Below, one piece after another: positions 34,647-43,487 of a stretch of DNA of 64,000 nt. This stretch comes from Alkalihalobacillus sp. YIM B00296 (lineage in GTDB: Bacteria; Bacillota; Bacilli; Bacillales; Fictibacillaceae). Each line of letters opens with the position of its first letter. The first letter of the stretch is position 1. The notes beneath the pieces were generated by a model. That model did no database searches. It worked only from the letters and a program-made list of their open reading frames with translations, and was not told where the DNA came from. The translations under genes and the position numbers were made by a program. The DNA lies in assembly GCF_020179385.1 (NCBI RefSeq), contig NZ_JAIBLJ010000001.1, forward strand, positions 186,001-250,000, written 5' to 3'.

Positions 34647-36194
34647 ATGGACATCTATGATAAAATCAATGAGCTTTATGATCGACGACGCAAGGTTGAG
34701 ATGGGCGGCGGAGATGAACGAATTGAAAAGCAGCATGAAAAAGGGAAGCTGACCGCAAGAGAACGGATCGATCTTCTTCTGGATAAAGGGAGTTTCGTAG
34801 AAATCAACCCATTTATAGAACATCGCAGTTCGGATTTCGGCATGGATAAAAACCATGCACCAGGAGAAGGGGTCGTAACAGGATATGGAACGATCCACGG
34901 TCGATCCGTCTATCTTTTCGCACAGGACTTTACCGTATTTGGAGGAGCGCTCGGGGAAATGCATGCGCAAAAAATAGCGAAAGTGATGGATCTAGCGGCA
35001 GAAAACGGCGCTCCTTGCATCGGTCTGAATGATTCAGGAGGCGCCCGAATACAGGAGGGGGTCGTTTCTTTAGATGGCTATGGCCAGATTTTCTATAGGA
35101 ACGCCATTTATTCAGGGGTCATCCCACAAATTTCTGTCATCTTAGGACCATGTGCTGGAGGTGCCGTCTATTCCCCTGCAATTACCGATTTCGTCTTCAT
35201 GGTCGAAAAAACGAGCCAAATGTTCATCACTGGACCGAAAGTGATTGAAACTGTGACAGGTGAAAAAATCAGTTCGGAAGATTTAGGTGGCGCAAAAGTT
35301 CATGGGACGAAGAGCGGTAATGCCCATTTTACAGCACGGACTGAAGAAGAAGTGTTGAATCAAGTGCGACGACTGCTCGAATATCTGCCTCAAAACAGTG
35401 AAGAAAAGCCTGAACCAAAGCAAGTTGAAAACGAAACCGACTACCGTGAAAACCTTGCCGATGCTGTTCCCTTCGAGACGATCCGCCCTTATGATGTAAG
35501 AAATGTCATCCTTGAAGTTGTAGATGAAGACTCATTCATGGAAGTGCACAAAGAGTTTGCGAAAAATGTCGTTGTTGGGTTCGGTCGAATAAACGGGGAA
35601 GCGATCGGATTGATCTGTAACCAACCCAAGGTGATGGCTGGAGGTTTGGATATCGATTCCTCTGACAAAGTCGCACGGTTCATCCGTTTTTGTGACAGCT
35701 TCAATATCCCATTGATCACATTTGAGGATGTCACAGGGTTTTTTCCTGGTATCAAACAGGAACATGGCGGTATCATAAGACATGGTGCTAAGATTCTATA
35801 TGCCTATTCAGAAGCTACTGTACCGAAGATTACCGTGATCACCCGAAAAGCATATGGTGGAGCTTATGTGGCCCTGAACAGCAAGTCGATCGGAGCAGAT
35901 CTTGTGTTCGCTTGGCCGAATGCGGAAATTGCAGTCATGGGACCTGAAGGAGCAGCGAACATCATATTTGCACGCGAAATCAACAATAGTGAAAATCCTG
36001 AGCAGACAAGACAGGAAAAAATCGCAGAATACCGCGAGAAGTTTGCGAATCCTTACGTCGCTGCAGCCAGGGGGATGGTAGATGATGTCATCGACCCTAG
36101 AGAAACCCGAATCAAGCTCACCCAGTCCTTACATATGCTGCGAAACAAAAAAGTGAACCGCCCTTACAAAAAGCATGGGAACATTCCGCTATGA
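34647..36194 (+). CDS. pccB: Propionyl-CoA carboxylase beta subunit (carboxyltransferase)
   Basis: The biotin-dependent carboxyltransferase component that makes methylmalonyl-CoA from propionyl-CoA, 515 residues. Two crotonase-like domains carry the oxyanion-hole glycines GPCAGGAVYSPA and KAYGGAYVAL. Other family words are HEKGKLTARERIDLLLD and FFPGIKQEHGGIIRHGAK. It starts 2 nt after the fusion gene, in one operon. The biotin carboxylase partner is not in the window. A sodium-pump decarboxylase alpha role is possible but less likely without beta/gamma subunits. Confidence 0.9.
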   Translation: MDIYDKINELYDRRRKVEMGGGDERIEKQHEKGKLTARERIDLLLDKGSFVEINPFIEHRSSDFGMDKNHAPGEGVVTGYGTIHGRSVYLFAQDFTVFGGALGEMHAQKIAKVMDLAAENGAPCIGLNDSGGARIQEGVVSLDGYGQIFYRNAIYSGVIPQISVILGPCAGGAVYSPAITDFVFMVEKTSQMFITGPKVIETVTGEKISSEDLGGAKVHGTKSGNAHFTARTEEEVLNQVRRLLEYLPQNSEEKPEPKQVENETDYRENLADAVPFETIRPYDVRNVILEVVDEDSFMEVHKEFAKNVVVGFGRINGEAIGLICNQPKVMAGGLDIDSSDKVARFIRFCDSFNIPLITFEDVTGFFPGIKQEHGGIIRHGAKILYAYSEATVPKITVITRKAYGGAYVALNSKSIGADLVFAWPNAEIAVMGPEGAANIIFAREINNSENPEQTRQEKIAEYREKFANPYVAAARGMVDDVIDPRETRIKLTQSLHMLRNKKVNRPYKKHGNIPL

Positions 36195-36257
36195 ATAATT
36201 GGAAAATTAGGCAGAATACAAAACAAGGGACTTCAAGATAACTGAAAGGAGAAAAGC

Positions 36258-37388
36258 ATGATAAATCAAGACCGCCTCGTCGAAGAGTTTTTAGAGTTGG
36301 TTCAAATCGACTCTGAAACAAAACATGAAGAAAAAATTTCAAACGTGCTTAAAAAGAAATTTTCTGATCTAGGCTTGGAAGTATTTGAAGATGAATCAAA
36401 AGAAAAGACAGGCCATGGAGCTGGAAATCTGATTTGCACGTTACCAGCTACAAACGAAAAAGCCGACTCGATCTATTTTACTTCCCATATGGACACGGTC
36501 CTTCCAGGGAAAGGTGTAAAACCATCCGTTGAAGATGGATATATCAAGAGTGATGGGACAACAATCCTCGGTGCAGATGACAAGACAGGGTTGGCAGCGA
36601 TGTTCGAAGCGATCAGAGTACTGAAGGAACAGGATATCCCTCATGGTCAGATCCAATTCATCATTACAGTCGGAGAAGAATCTGGACTTGTAGGAGCGAA
36701 GGAGCTTGACCCAGCACATATTGATGCTAAGTACGGATTTGCGCTTGATTCCGATGGAAAAGTCGGGAATATCATCGTTGCTGCACCTACCCAGGCCAAA
36801 ATAAAGGCAAAGATTAAAGGTAAAACTGCACATGCAGGAGTTGCTCCAGAAAAAGGAGTGTCTGCGATCACGATTGCTGCAAGGGCGATCGCAAAAATGC
36901 CTCTCGGTCGTATTGATGAGGAAACGACTGCGAATATCGGAAGGTTTGAAGGCGGTGCAGGCACCAATACGAACATCGTCATCGATCATGTCGATATTTT
37001 AGCTGAAGCTCGGTCATTGAATCCTGAAAAAATGGAATCTCAGGCCCAGAAGATGAAGAATGCGTTCGAAAGCACAGCCGAGGCAATGGGCGGAAAAGCA
37101 CACGTGAAAATAATCATCATGTATCCAGGGTTTAGATTTGATCATGGGGACCATGTCGTTGAGGTAGCGAAACAGGCCGTTGAAAAAGTAGGAAGAAAAC
37201 CAGAGCTTCAACAAAGCGGCGGCGGAAGTGACGCCAATATTATTGCTGGTTTCGGTATTCCAACGGTAAATTTATCTGTGGGATATGAGGAGATTCACAC
37301 TACGAACGAACGTATGCCGGTTGAAGAACTTGTTAAAACAGCTGAATTAGTCGTCAGAATAATAGAAGAGGCAGGTAGTTCAAAGTAA
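36258..37388 (+). CDS. yqjE: M20-family tripeptidase-like protein (YqjE/PepT-like)
   Basis: A cytoplasmic zinc peptidase of 376 residues. Metal-site words are SHMDTVLPG, GADDKTGLAA (second ligand Asp), VGEESGLVGAKEL (catalytic Glu pair) and ALDSDGKVG. A dimerisation domain at about 180-290 has KTAHAGVAPEKG. SD AAAGGAG. It is the YqjE gene of the B. subtilis order. The true substrate is unknown, with short peptides as the usual family assumption. Confidence 0.88.
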   Translation: MINQDRLVEEFLELVQIDSETKHEEKISNVLKKKFSDLGLEVFEDESKEKTGHGAGNLICTLPATNEKADSIYFTSHMDTVLPGKGVKPSVEDGYIKSDGTTILGADDKTGLAAMFEAIRVLKEQDIPHGQIQFIITVGEESGLVGAKELDPAHIDAKYGFALDSDGKVGNIIVAAPTQAKIKAKIKGKTAHAGVAPEKGVSAITIAARAIAKMPLGRIDEETTANIGRFEGGAGTNTNIVIDHVDILAEARSLNPEKMESQAQKMKNAFESTAEAMGGKAHVKIIIMYPGFRFDHGDHVVEVAKQAVEKVGRKPELQQSGGGSDANIIAGFGIPTVNLSVGYEEIHTTNERMPVEELVKTAELVVRIIEEAGSSK

Positions 37389-37404
37389 TGAATCGATATA
37401 ATGG

Positions 37405-37449
37405 TTGACTGGACAGGGGCAGAGCCTTCTCCGGTCAGCTTCTTTTTTT
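37405..37449 (+). terminator. Terminator after yqjE
   Basis: TGACTGGA (37406-37413) pairs with TCCGGTCA (37430-37437), then a CT-rich T run. The remaining bases to 37679 hold only promoter-like AT-rich DNA. Confidence 0.75.
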
Positions 37450-37679
37450 CTTCTGAAGAAAGTGACGGGGTACTATGGAGCATCTAAACATGTATTAAGC
37501 TTACTTTATCCTAGTTAATGCTTTATCGTATATCCTTCCATAGTTCTAGGCAAATTCAGGTCTTAAGCAGCGAATTTTGTAAGATAAGCATTGAAAGGTG
37601 TCGGCTCTTACAATATATGTTAATATAAAACTACCTTTTAATGCCTATGAAATAGAATAGAGAAAGCGAGGCGCTGGTA

Positions 37680-38177
37680 GTGAATATACCTAATCTACAT
37701 ATCATGATGAATTATTTGAGAGGAACCTATAAAGTCCTAGAGGAAGAGTGGCAGAAATCAGCGAGAAGCATCGGGGTTACACAGGCAGAACAACATGTGC
37801 TTTGGATCGTACACTTAGAGAAAGAAGCAACCATAACGAAAATCGCAACGATTGGATTATGGGATGTATCAACGGTCATGCAAGTCATTACACGTCTCAA
37901 ACAAAAAGGCCTTATCACACTCATCAAAAAGAGCTCTGACCGCAGGGTATCTTACGCTGTATTGACGGACAAAGGCCAGGAAAAATACGAAGAATCCACG
38001 CAATTTTCTTATAAATTGTATGAGTATCTTGAAAACTTCAGGGAAGATTCACACGAAAATAAAACGTTTGTTGAAGAATTGTTGATATTTCATCGGGAAT
38101 TGAATAAACATTTCCATGGAAGTGAGTTCATCGAGTGGACAGAACAGACTGCAAAAGCTTTACAGAATCGAAGTTAA
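37680..38177 (+). CDS. MarR-family regulator, Hpr/ScoC-like
   Basis: 165 residues with a winged helix (about 30-105): TQAEQHVLWIVHLEKEATITKIA, then GLWDVSTVMQVITRLKQKGL as the recognition region and a wing with KKSSDRRVSYAVLTDKG. HILWI-like and DVSTV words recall the Hpr (ScoC) subgroup, which represses proteases and sporulation genes, but the long ScoC tail is missing. GTG start with a GAGG SD. Targets cannot be told from the sequence. Confidence 0.8.
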   Translation: MNIPNLHIMMNYLRGTYKVLEEEWQKSARSIGVTQAEQHVLWIVHLEKEATITKIATIGLWDVSTVMQVITRLKQKGLITLIKKSSDRRVSYAVLTDKGQEKYEESTQFSYKLYEYLENFREDSHENKTFVEELLIFHRELNKHFHGSEFIEWTEQTAKALQNRS

Positions 38178-38398
38178 TGGATCAAGTGGATCGAACTTCG
38201 ATCGTATTCTTCAGTGTAATGACTACTGAAATCCATTGCTTCAATGATCAATTCAACTGATATACCGATGTGGATGGAAAGCTCATAAATCGTGGGGGAG
38301 CGTTGGTGGAAAACTCTCAGGTGTTCTAAAGAATCCAAAACCTTCGACTGGACATCTGGGTAAGGTGTACTTGAATAATGTCGAATTCGATTGTACAT
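38174..38398 (-). CDS. Small protein resembling sigma-70 region 3
   Basis: 74 residues, start ATG at 38398 with GGGAGG upstream. The segment PDVQSKVLDSLEHLRVFHQR SPTIYELSIHIGIS VELIIEAMDF follows the pattern of region 3 of sigma-B/F/G factors (a helix, then SPTxxELAxxLGIS, then EExLEAM). Regions 2 and 4 are absent, so it is not a working sigma factor. Its 4-bp 3' overlap with the MarR gene is convergent. It may compete with a sporulation or stress sigma, or be a relic. Confidence 0.65.
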   Translation of the reverse strand: MYNRIRHYSSTPYPDVQSKVLDSLEHLRVFHQRSPTIYELSIHIGISVELIIEAMDFSSHYTEEYDRSSIHLIH

Positions 38399-38508
38399 AC
38401 AAATTGACCTCCCCTCTTTTATAGCTTCATTTTATCATAATTTTATGTAATATTCAAAATATTCCCGCGATAATGGGTTTGACGTTTTGTGACGAGGTGA
38501 GGAGGTTC

Positions 38509-39783
38509 ATGTTGAAAAAGACAAAAACAGCCAGGATAATCTTCCATGTTGATATGAACAGTTTCTACGCGTCCGTAGAATGCGCTCTTAACCCGGATTT
38601 ACGTGGGAAACCCCTTGCTATAGCAGGCAATATCGAGGAGCGGAGAGGGATTGTTGTTACAAGCAGTTATGAGGCGAGAGCACAAGGTGTGCACACAACG
38701 ATGACGGTTTGGGAGGCGAAACAAAAATGCCCAAGCCTGATTGTTATGCCGCCATCTTTTGAACGATATCGTACAGCATCCCGGAAAATGTTCAATTTGT
38801 TATCCGAGTATACAGATCTCATCGAACCGATTTCAATTGATGAAGGATATATGGATGTTACAGAACGGTATTCCGATCATTCACCAATCGAAATGGCGGA
38901 GGAAATTCAGAACCGGTTGGTGAATGAACTGCATTTACCATGCAGTATTGGAATCGCACCGAATAAGTTTTTGGCAAAAATGGCATCTGACATGAAGAAA
39001 CCCCTCGGAATTACGATATTAAGAAAAAGAGAATTACCTGGAAAACTTTGGCCTTTACCGATTGAAGAGATGCATGGTGTAGGAAAGAAAACGATGGAAA
39101 AATTCCATAAGGTGAACATATATACGATTGGCGATCTTGCATCCAGGGATCTTCAGGAAGTCAAATTACATCTTGGCAAGAATGGAGAAAAGCTCTGGAA
39201 CCGATCAAAAGGGATTGATGATCGACCTGTAGATCCGGAGGCTTCAAATGAATTCAAATCAGTCGGTACGTCCACGACTTTACCTGAAGACATAGTACAA
39301 ATTGATGAAGCTGCAAATGTCCTTAAACAACTTTCACAGTCACTCGAACAACGATTGAAGCGAAAGAAAGTCGTTACCACCTCGATCCAACTCACCATTC
39401 GATATGCTGACCGCAAAACAATCACCCGGAGCCAGACATTTTCCAATCCAATCCAACAGAAAGAAGAATTATTCAAAATCTCAAATAACCTGTTCAAGGA
39501 ACATTGGGATGAACGACCTGTCCGGTTGTTAGGGATCACGGCGACCCAGGTCATTGATAAAAGCAATGCCACCAGACAATTGGACTTGTTTTCATATAAA
39601 GAACATACGAAAGATGAGCAACTTTTCGAAACGCTGGAACGTATAAATAGAAGGTATGGGGAACAATCAATTCGAAAAGGTATAGAGAAAAAGGGGGATG
39701 TCAGTCATGGAAATGAAAATGAAACTGGAAGAAATGAAGGAGTCGATCGGGAAAGTATTAATCGGCAAGGAAGAAAGCGTTGA
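38509..39783 (+). CDS. dinB: DNA polymerase IV (Y family)
   Basis: A translesion polymerase of 424 residues from the ATG at 38509 behind GAGGTGAGGAGG. Catalytic carboxylates are in HVDMNSFYASVE and SIDEGYMDVT. Helix-hairpin-helix GVGKKTMEKF and a little-finger domain follow. QLDLF near the C-terminus is a beta-clamp binding motif. The C-terminal tail overlaps the moxR gene by about 77 nt in another frame. Equivalent to B. subtilis YqjH or YqjW. I saw no LexA box upstream. Confidence 0.93.
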   Translation: MLKKTKTARIIFHVDMNSFYASVECALNPDLRGKPLAIAGNIEERRGIVVTSSYEARAQGVHTTMTVWEAKQKCPSLIVMPPSFERYRTASRKMFNLLSEYTDLIEPISIDEGYMDVTERYSDHSPIEMAEEIQNRLVNELHLPCSIGIAPNKFLAKMASDMKKPLGITILRKRELPGKLWPLPIEEMHGVGKKTMEKFHKVNIYTIGDLASRDLQEVKLHLGKNGEKLWNRSKGIDDRPVDPEASNEFKSVGTSTTLPEDIVQIDEAANVLKQLSQSLEQRLKRKKVVTTSIQLTIRYADRKTITRSQTFSNPIQQKEELFKISNNLFKEHWDERPVRLLGITATQVIDKSNATRQLDLFSYKEHTKDEQLFETLERINRRYGEQSIRKGIEKKGDVSHGNENETGRNEGVDRESINRQGRKR

Positions 39784-40658
39784 ATTTATCCTCGTAGCTT
39801 TATTGGCGAGAGGACATGTATTGATAGAAGACGTCCCAGGTACCGGTAAGACGATGCTTGCGAAAAGCATCGCAAAATCGATTGCAGGCTCGTTCGGCAG
39901 GGTTCAATTTACACCAGATGTATTGCCATCAGATGTAACGGGGATTCAATACCTTAACCCGAAATCACGAGAATTCGAAACAAGATTCGGTCCTGTGATG
40001 ACGAATGTCCTCCTAGCGGATGAAATCAACCGTGCTACTCCAAGGACACAATCGAGTCTACTGGAAGTGATGGAAGAAAGACAGGTAACGATTGATGGCA
40101 TTACGAATGCTCTCCCCGATCCTTTTATCGTATTAGCTACACAGAATCCGATCGAATCACATGGAACTTTCCCATTGCCTGAAGCGCAAATGGACCGATT
40201 CCTCCTGAAATTGAATGTCGGTTACCCCTCTTTACAGGAGGAACGACAAATGATGAGAGCTTATCGGAATGAAGAGCCGATTGAAAAGTTAAAGCCGGTT
40301 TTTACTACAGAAGAGATTGTTTTTCATGCAGAAGATGATTAAAGAAGTTCGATTATCCGAGGAAATTGAGGAGTACATACTAAGAATCATCCTTGAAACC
40401 CGAAAATCGAAAAATATCGAGGTAGGGGTAAGCCCACGTGGAACGTTAGCCTTCATGAGAGCATTGCAAGCCTATTCATGGCTCAATGGAAGAGATTATG
40501 TCATCCCGGAGGATTGTAAGAAGCTTGCACCATTCATTTTGGCACACCGCCTCGTTTTATCGATGGAGGGGGAACTGCGGAAGACACAAATACAAGTAGT
40601 CACGGACATTTTGGATGTTGTCGAGGTACCAGTAGAATCTGGAGCGGTCAACCAATGA
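39707..40658 (+). pseudogene. MoxR-type AAA+ ATPase, frameshifted
   Basis: From the ATG at 39707 (AAGGGGG about 9 nt upstream) the frame encodes a MoxR ATPase: Walker A EDVPGTGKT, Walker B NVLLADEINRATPRTQ, and sensor NPIESHGTFPLPEAQ with DRFLL. It stops at 40342. The C-terminal lid domain (MQKMIKEVRLSEE to VEVPVESG) continues in another frame to 40658. The break is at GTTTTTC near 40318-40324: removing one T restores IVFMQKM. It could be a real mutation, slippage at the T run or a sequence error. The neighbouring DUF58 and DUF4129 genes are intact, so a working MoxR would be expected. Confidence 0.85.
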
Positions 40659-41863
40659 TCTGGAATAAAATAAAGGATCCGGATCGAAGTCAGAGGGTCC
40701 TTCAAGTCCTTTCAGTCCTCCTGATTATTTTTGCCTTATACGGCAAATCGTATCTGATGTTTTGGGCAGGGATATTGATAGGATTGAGTTCCCATTTATC
40801 TATTTTTTATATGGATGTACTTACAAGAAAGATCTTTTATCCGAACCCTAAAGAAAAAATACGGATGTTTCCGGGGGATGAAGCTCCATGGAAACTAACG
40901 ATGTTCAACCATAGCAGATTGCCAGTGTTCAATGCAAAGGTAAGGCTTTTAATGACTAATGATGTGGAATTAACAAATGTAAAACCGAGTGAGGAACGAA
41001 GAAATGCAAACGAATATATCTTGCCGGTTTCCTATTTCCCTAAAGAGGAAAAGAGTATTGTATTCAATGTTAAAGGACTTAAACGTGGTGTAGCCAAAAT
41101 TTTGAGCTTCGAATTTCATGTATCCGATCTATTCAGCTTAGAATCAGTTAAAATGATCAATGATCGTCTGGTCCAGACAGAATTCATCGTTTATCCTACG
41201 CTTCTTCCAGTATCAGGTGTAGAAGATCTGTTCAAATTGCAGCACGGTACTCGGCCGATCCCGACCTCATTGTATGAAGACCATACCCTGGTTGTCGGTA
41301 CTCGTGATTATCTACCAGGTGATTCGTTCCAAAGGATCCATTGGAAAGCTTCCGCAAGAATGGCAGAGATGCAGACAAAGCTTCATGAAAAGACCGTTTC
41401 CCAATCATGGACAATATTTTTGAATGTGATCCTTAATCCTAAGGAAGTTGGACGTGTTGGCGAATCCGAACTATTGGAAAGACAGATCAGCTATACGGCT
41501 TATTTATGCCAATATGCCGTACAGCACCATATCCCGTTTGAAATCTACATCAATATCAAAGCGATGGGAAGACTCCCTTATTTACACTTGGAGATGGGGG
41601 AAGGGAAACCTCATCTGGTAAAAGCGTTAGAGCTTTTGGCAAGAGTGAATATCAACAGCATCAAAATGCCGATGTTCAGAGTCCTATCCCTATTCAATAG
41701 ACAACAGATTGACTCTACGGTAGTCATTCTAATTGGTGATGATCAAACGGATTCAACGTTATATAATCAATGGATCAGGCAAGGGATCAATCTACATAAA
41801 GTCATCATTGATGAAGATACATCAAAGCTGGATAGGTATACGGCGAGGAGATCGATTTCATGA
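40655..41863 (+). CDS. DUF58 protein (MoxR partner)
   Basis: 402 residues with two N-terminal membrane segments (about 18-34 and 38-54), then a beta-rich exposed domain and a DUF58/vWA-like domain with GTRDYLPGDSFQRIHWKASAR, the DUF58 signature. DUF58 proteins occur with MoxR ATPases and transglutaminase-domain proteins and are thought to assist folding or activation of partner proteins. It overlaps moxR and the next gene by 4 nt each, so translation is coupled. Equivalent in position to B. subtilis YeaD. Confidence 0.88.
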   Translation: MIWNKIKDPDRSQRVLQVLSVLLIIFALYGKSYLMFWAGILIGLSSHLSIFYMDVLTRKIFYPNPKEKIRMFPGDEAPWKLTMFNHSRLPVFNAKVRLLMTNDVELTNVKPSEERRNANEYILPVSYFPKEEKSIVFNVKGLKRGVAKILSFEFHVSDLFSLESVKMINDRLVQTEFIVYPTLLPVSGVEDLFKLQHGTRPIPTSLYEDHTLVVGTRDYLPGDSFQRIHWKASARMAEMQTKLHEKTVSQSWTIFLNVILNPKEVGRVGESELLERQISYTAYLCQYAVQHHIPFEIYINIKAMGRLPYLHLEMGEGKPHLVKALELLARVNINSIKMPMFRVLSLFNRQQIDSTVVILIGDDQTDSTLYNQWIRQGINLHKVIIDEDTSKLDRYTARRSIS

Positions 41864-43089
41864 GTATATGGGCTTCCATCAGATCCCGATGGTTGAATTA
41901 TTCCATGGATATCCTTCTCGTCTTGTTGGTTACGATTTGGTTATATGCTCCATATAAAGATAATGTATTTTTCCCTACAGTGGTCGTTATGATTGGTAGC
42001 GGGATACTTTATGAATTGGTCTATTCAAGACTACAGCTTACGAGTGGAAAGGTTCTGTTATCGATTCCCGTGGTCTGGACGATTGGTTTCTTCAGCGGTT
42101 TAGAAGGGGAAATGTTTTATTTAGCAATCCTCGGGGCAGTCACTGCTTTCCGTTTTTCCAAGCATTACACTGATCCTGACCTGAAACAAGAGTTCCCGAT
42201 CTTCGTTTCTACCATGATCGGAGCGATGTCATTCTTTTTTCTATACCAGACCAACGACCAAATGTTTTTTGTGCTTTGGATTTCAATCGTACAGTTTTGT
42301 TTGTTCGCATTCGTCCGGTTGAACAGAATGATGACCCTGACCCTTCAGCCTGGAAATAAAAAGCTTATACGATTCTTAGTCTACTTGATTTCAAGCTTTT
42401 TCCTGGTTTCTGTGGTCATTGCTGTATTCTTCCCGGTGATCAAAGCAACTGCTTTCTTTATATTAAAGGTGGTCACTGCTGTTTTATCGGGTATCTTTTA
42501 CCTGCCTCTTAATGCATTTTTCACTTGGTTTGCTTCCGTTATAGATCCTAAGGCCATAGAAAATGAAGGAGGAGAGGGTCAAGATGATTCAGTGGAAGTG
42601 CAGCAAGGGGATATAACGTTAACGGAGCCGCCAGACCTGCTCATCAACATGCTCATTTTGCTTAGCCTCATCCTTGTGGCATGGCTCGGTTATAAATTTT
42701 ATAAGAATAAAATCAAATTGATGAATTACTCGGCAGTCACAGCAACGATGGAATCAGGAAAAATTGGTGAAGCAGAACATAGCGCCCATGTTCGGTTCAA
42801 AAGGTCGAAACCACCTTCCAATCCCATACGAAAACAGTTATTCAAGTTGGAAAAGAAAATGGGTAAATACACGTTTGGTCGTTACGCACATGAATCAGTC
42901 TCTGAATGGATGGAACGGATCAATGCACCAAAGGAATTACAAGGTAAAATCGATCGGATCTATCAAAAAGTCAGGTACGGCGAACAGGACGTTTTGAATA
43001 AGGAAGCCGAAGAATACCGCAAGTCGATTTCTAAGATGATGGATTGGGTTAAAAAGAAACACCGCTCGTTTGAAAAAGATAAACAATAG
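41860..43089 (+). CDS. Membrane protein with DUF4129, no transglutaminase domain
   Basis: 409 residues. The first 220 hold about seven membrane segments in the style of the transglutaminase-like YebA. A short acidic loop (about 225-260, ENEGGEGQDD) and one more membrane segment lead to a cytoplasmic DUF4129-type tail (MGKYTFGRYAHESVSEWMERI). Related proteins of MoxR-DUF58 operons are about 700 residues with a transglutaminase core in the external loop. Here that core is missing without any visible break. Coupled to the DUF58 gene by a 4-nt overlap. Confidence 0.8.
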   Translation: MSIWASIRSRWLNYSMDILLVLLVTIWLYAPYKDNVFFPTVVVMIGSGILYELVYSRLQLTSGKVLLSIPVVWTIGFFSGLEGEMFYLAILGAVTAFRFSKHYTDPDLKQEFPIFVSTMIGAMSFFFLYQTNDQMFFVLWISIVQFCLFAFVRLNRMMTLTLQPGNKKLIRFLVYLISSFFLVSVVIAVFFPVIKATAFFILKVVTAVLSGIFYLPLNAFFTWFASVIDPKAIENEGGEGQDDSVEVQQGDITLTEPPDLLINMLILLSLILVAWLGYKFYKNKIKLMNYSAVTATMESGKIGEAEHSAHVRFKRSKPPSNPIRKQLFKLEKKMGKYTFGRYAHESVSEWMERINAPKELQGKIDRIYQKVRYGEQDVLNKEAEEYRKSISKMMDWVKKKHRSFEKDKQ

Positions 43090-43146
43090 GAAAAGGGACT
43101 GTCCCATAAGTGTTTGACACGATTGTTTCGGGACAGCCTCTTTTTG
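43090..43146 (+). terminator. Terminator after the DUF4129 gene
   Basis: CTGTCCC (43099-43105) pairs with GGGACAG (43130-43136), with a GTGT/ACAC pair inside, then CCTCTTTTT. Confidence 0.75.
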
Positions 43147-43147
43147 A

Positions 43148-43365
43148 AAGATAACAAAGTATAATAACTTTGTTTTGATGAAGTGATGTCTAGCTCCAAC
43201 GCCCACCCCCTTGGCTCACTTCAGACCTCCTGCGGCGGTCGACACATTGATTTAGGTCGAAGTGTTTACCCACGCAGAACCGAACTTTGTTTGGTTCGAG
43301 CCTCCTCGTCGGAATTCCAGTGACCTTCGTGGCTGATCAGGGCGTTTGCGCTTTTCTTTTTTGAG
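43148..43365 (+). repeat. Dispersed intergenic repeat, copy C (long form)
   Basis: The most complete copy. It starts GATAACAAAGTATAA with an ACAAAGT/ACTTTGT hairpin, then TGTCTAGCTCCAACGCCCA, TCACTTCAGACCTCCTGCGG, GGTCGACACATTG, CGCAGAACCGAAC, GTTTGGTTCGAGCCTCC, CCAGTGACCTTCGTGG and GGGCGTTTGCGC plus Ts. AACGCCC near the left is complementary to GGGCGTT near the right end. It lies at the 3' side of the DUF4129 operon. Bases 43366-43487 hold nothing recognisable. Confidence 0.85.
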
Positions 43366-43487
43366 GACACCAGAGACTTTATTTCTGAAAATCAGTATAC
43401 AATCAGACGCCTTGCTTACAAATAGGGAACCAAATGTCCACTCAATTATATTATTACTGATACACATACTCATGTCAGCTAATCTTT

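Noticed and set aside
36441-36989. 182-residue minus-strand frame inside yqjE
   Set aside because: A shadow frame; composition is unlike real proteins and the plus-strand peptidase is intact.
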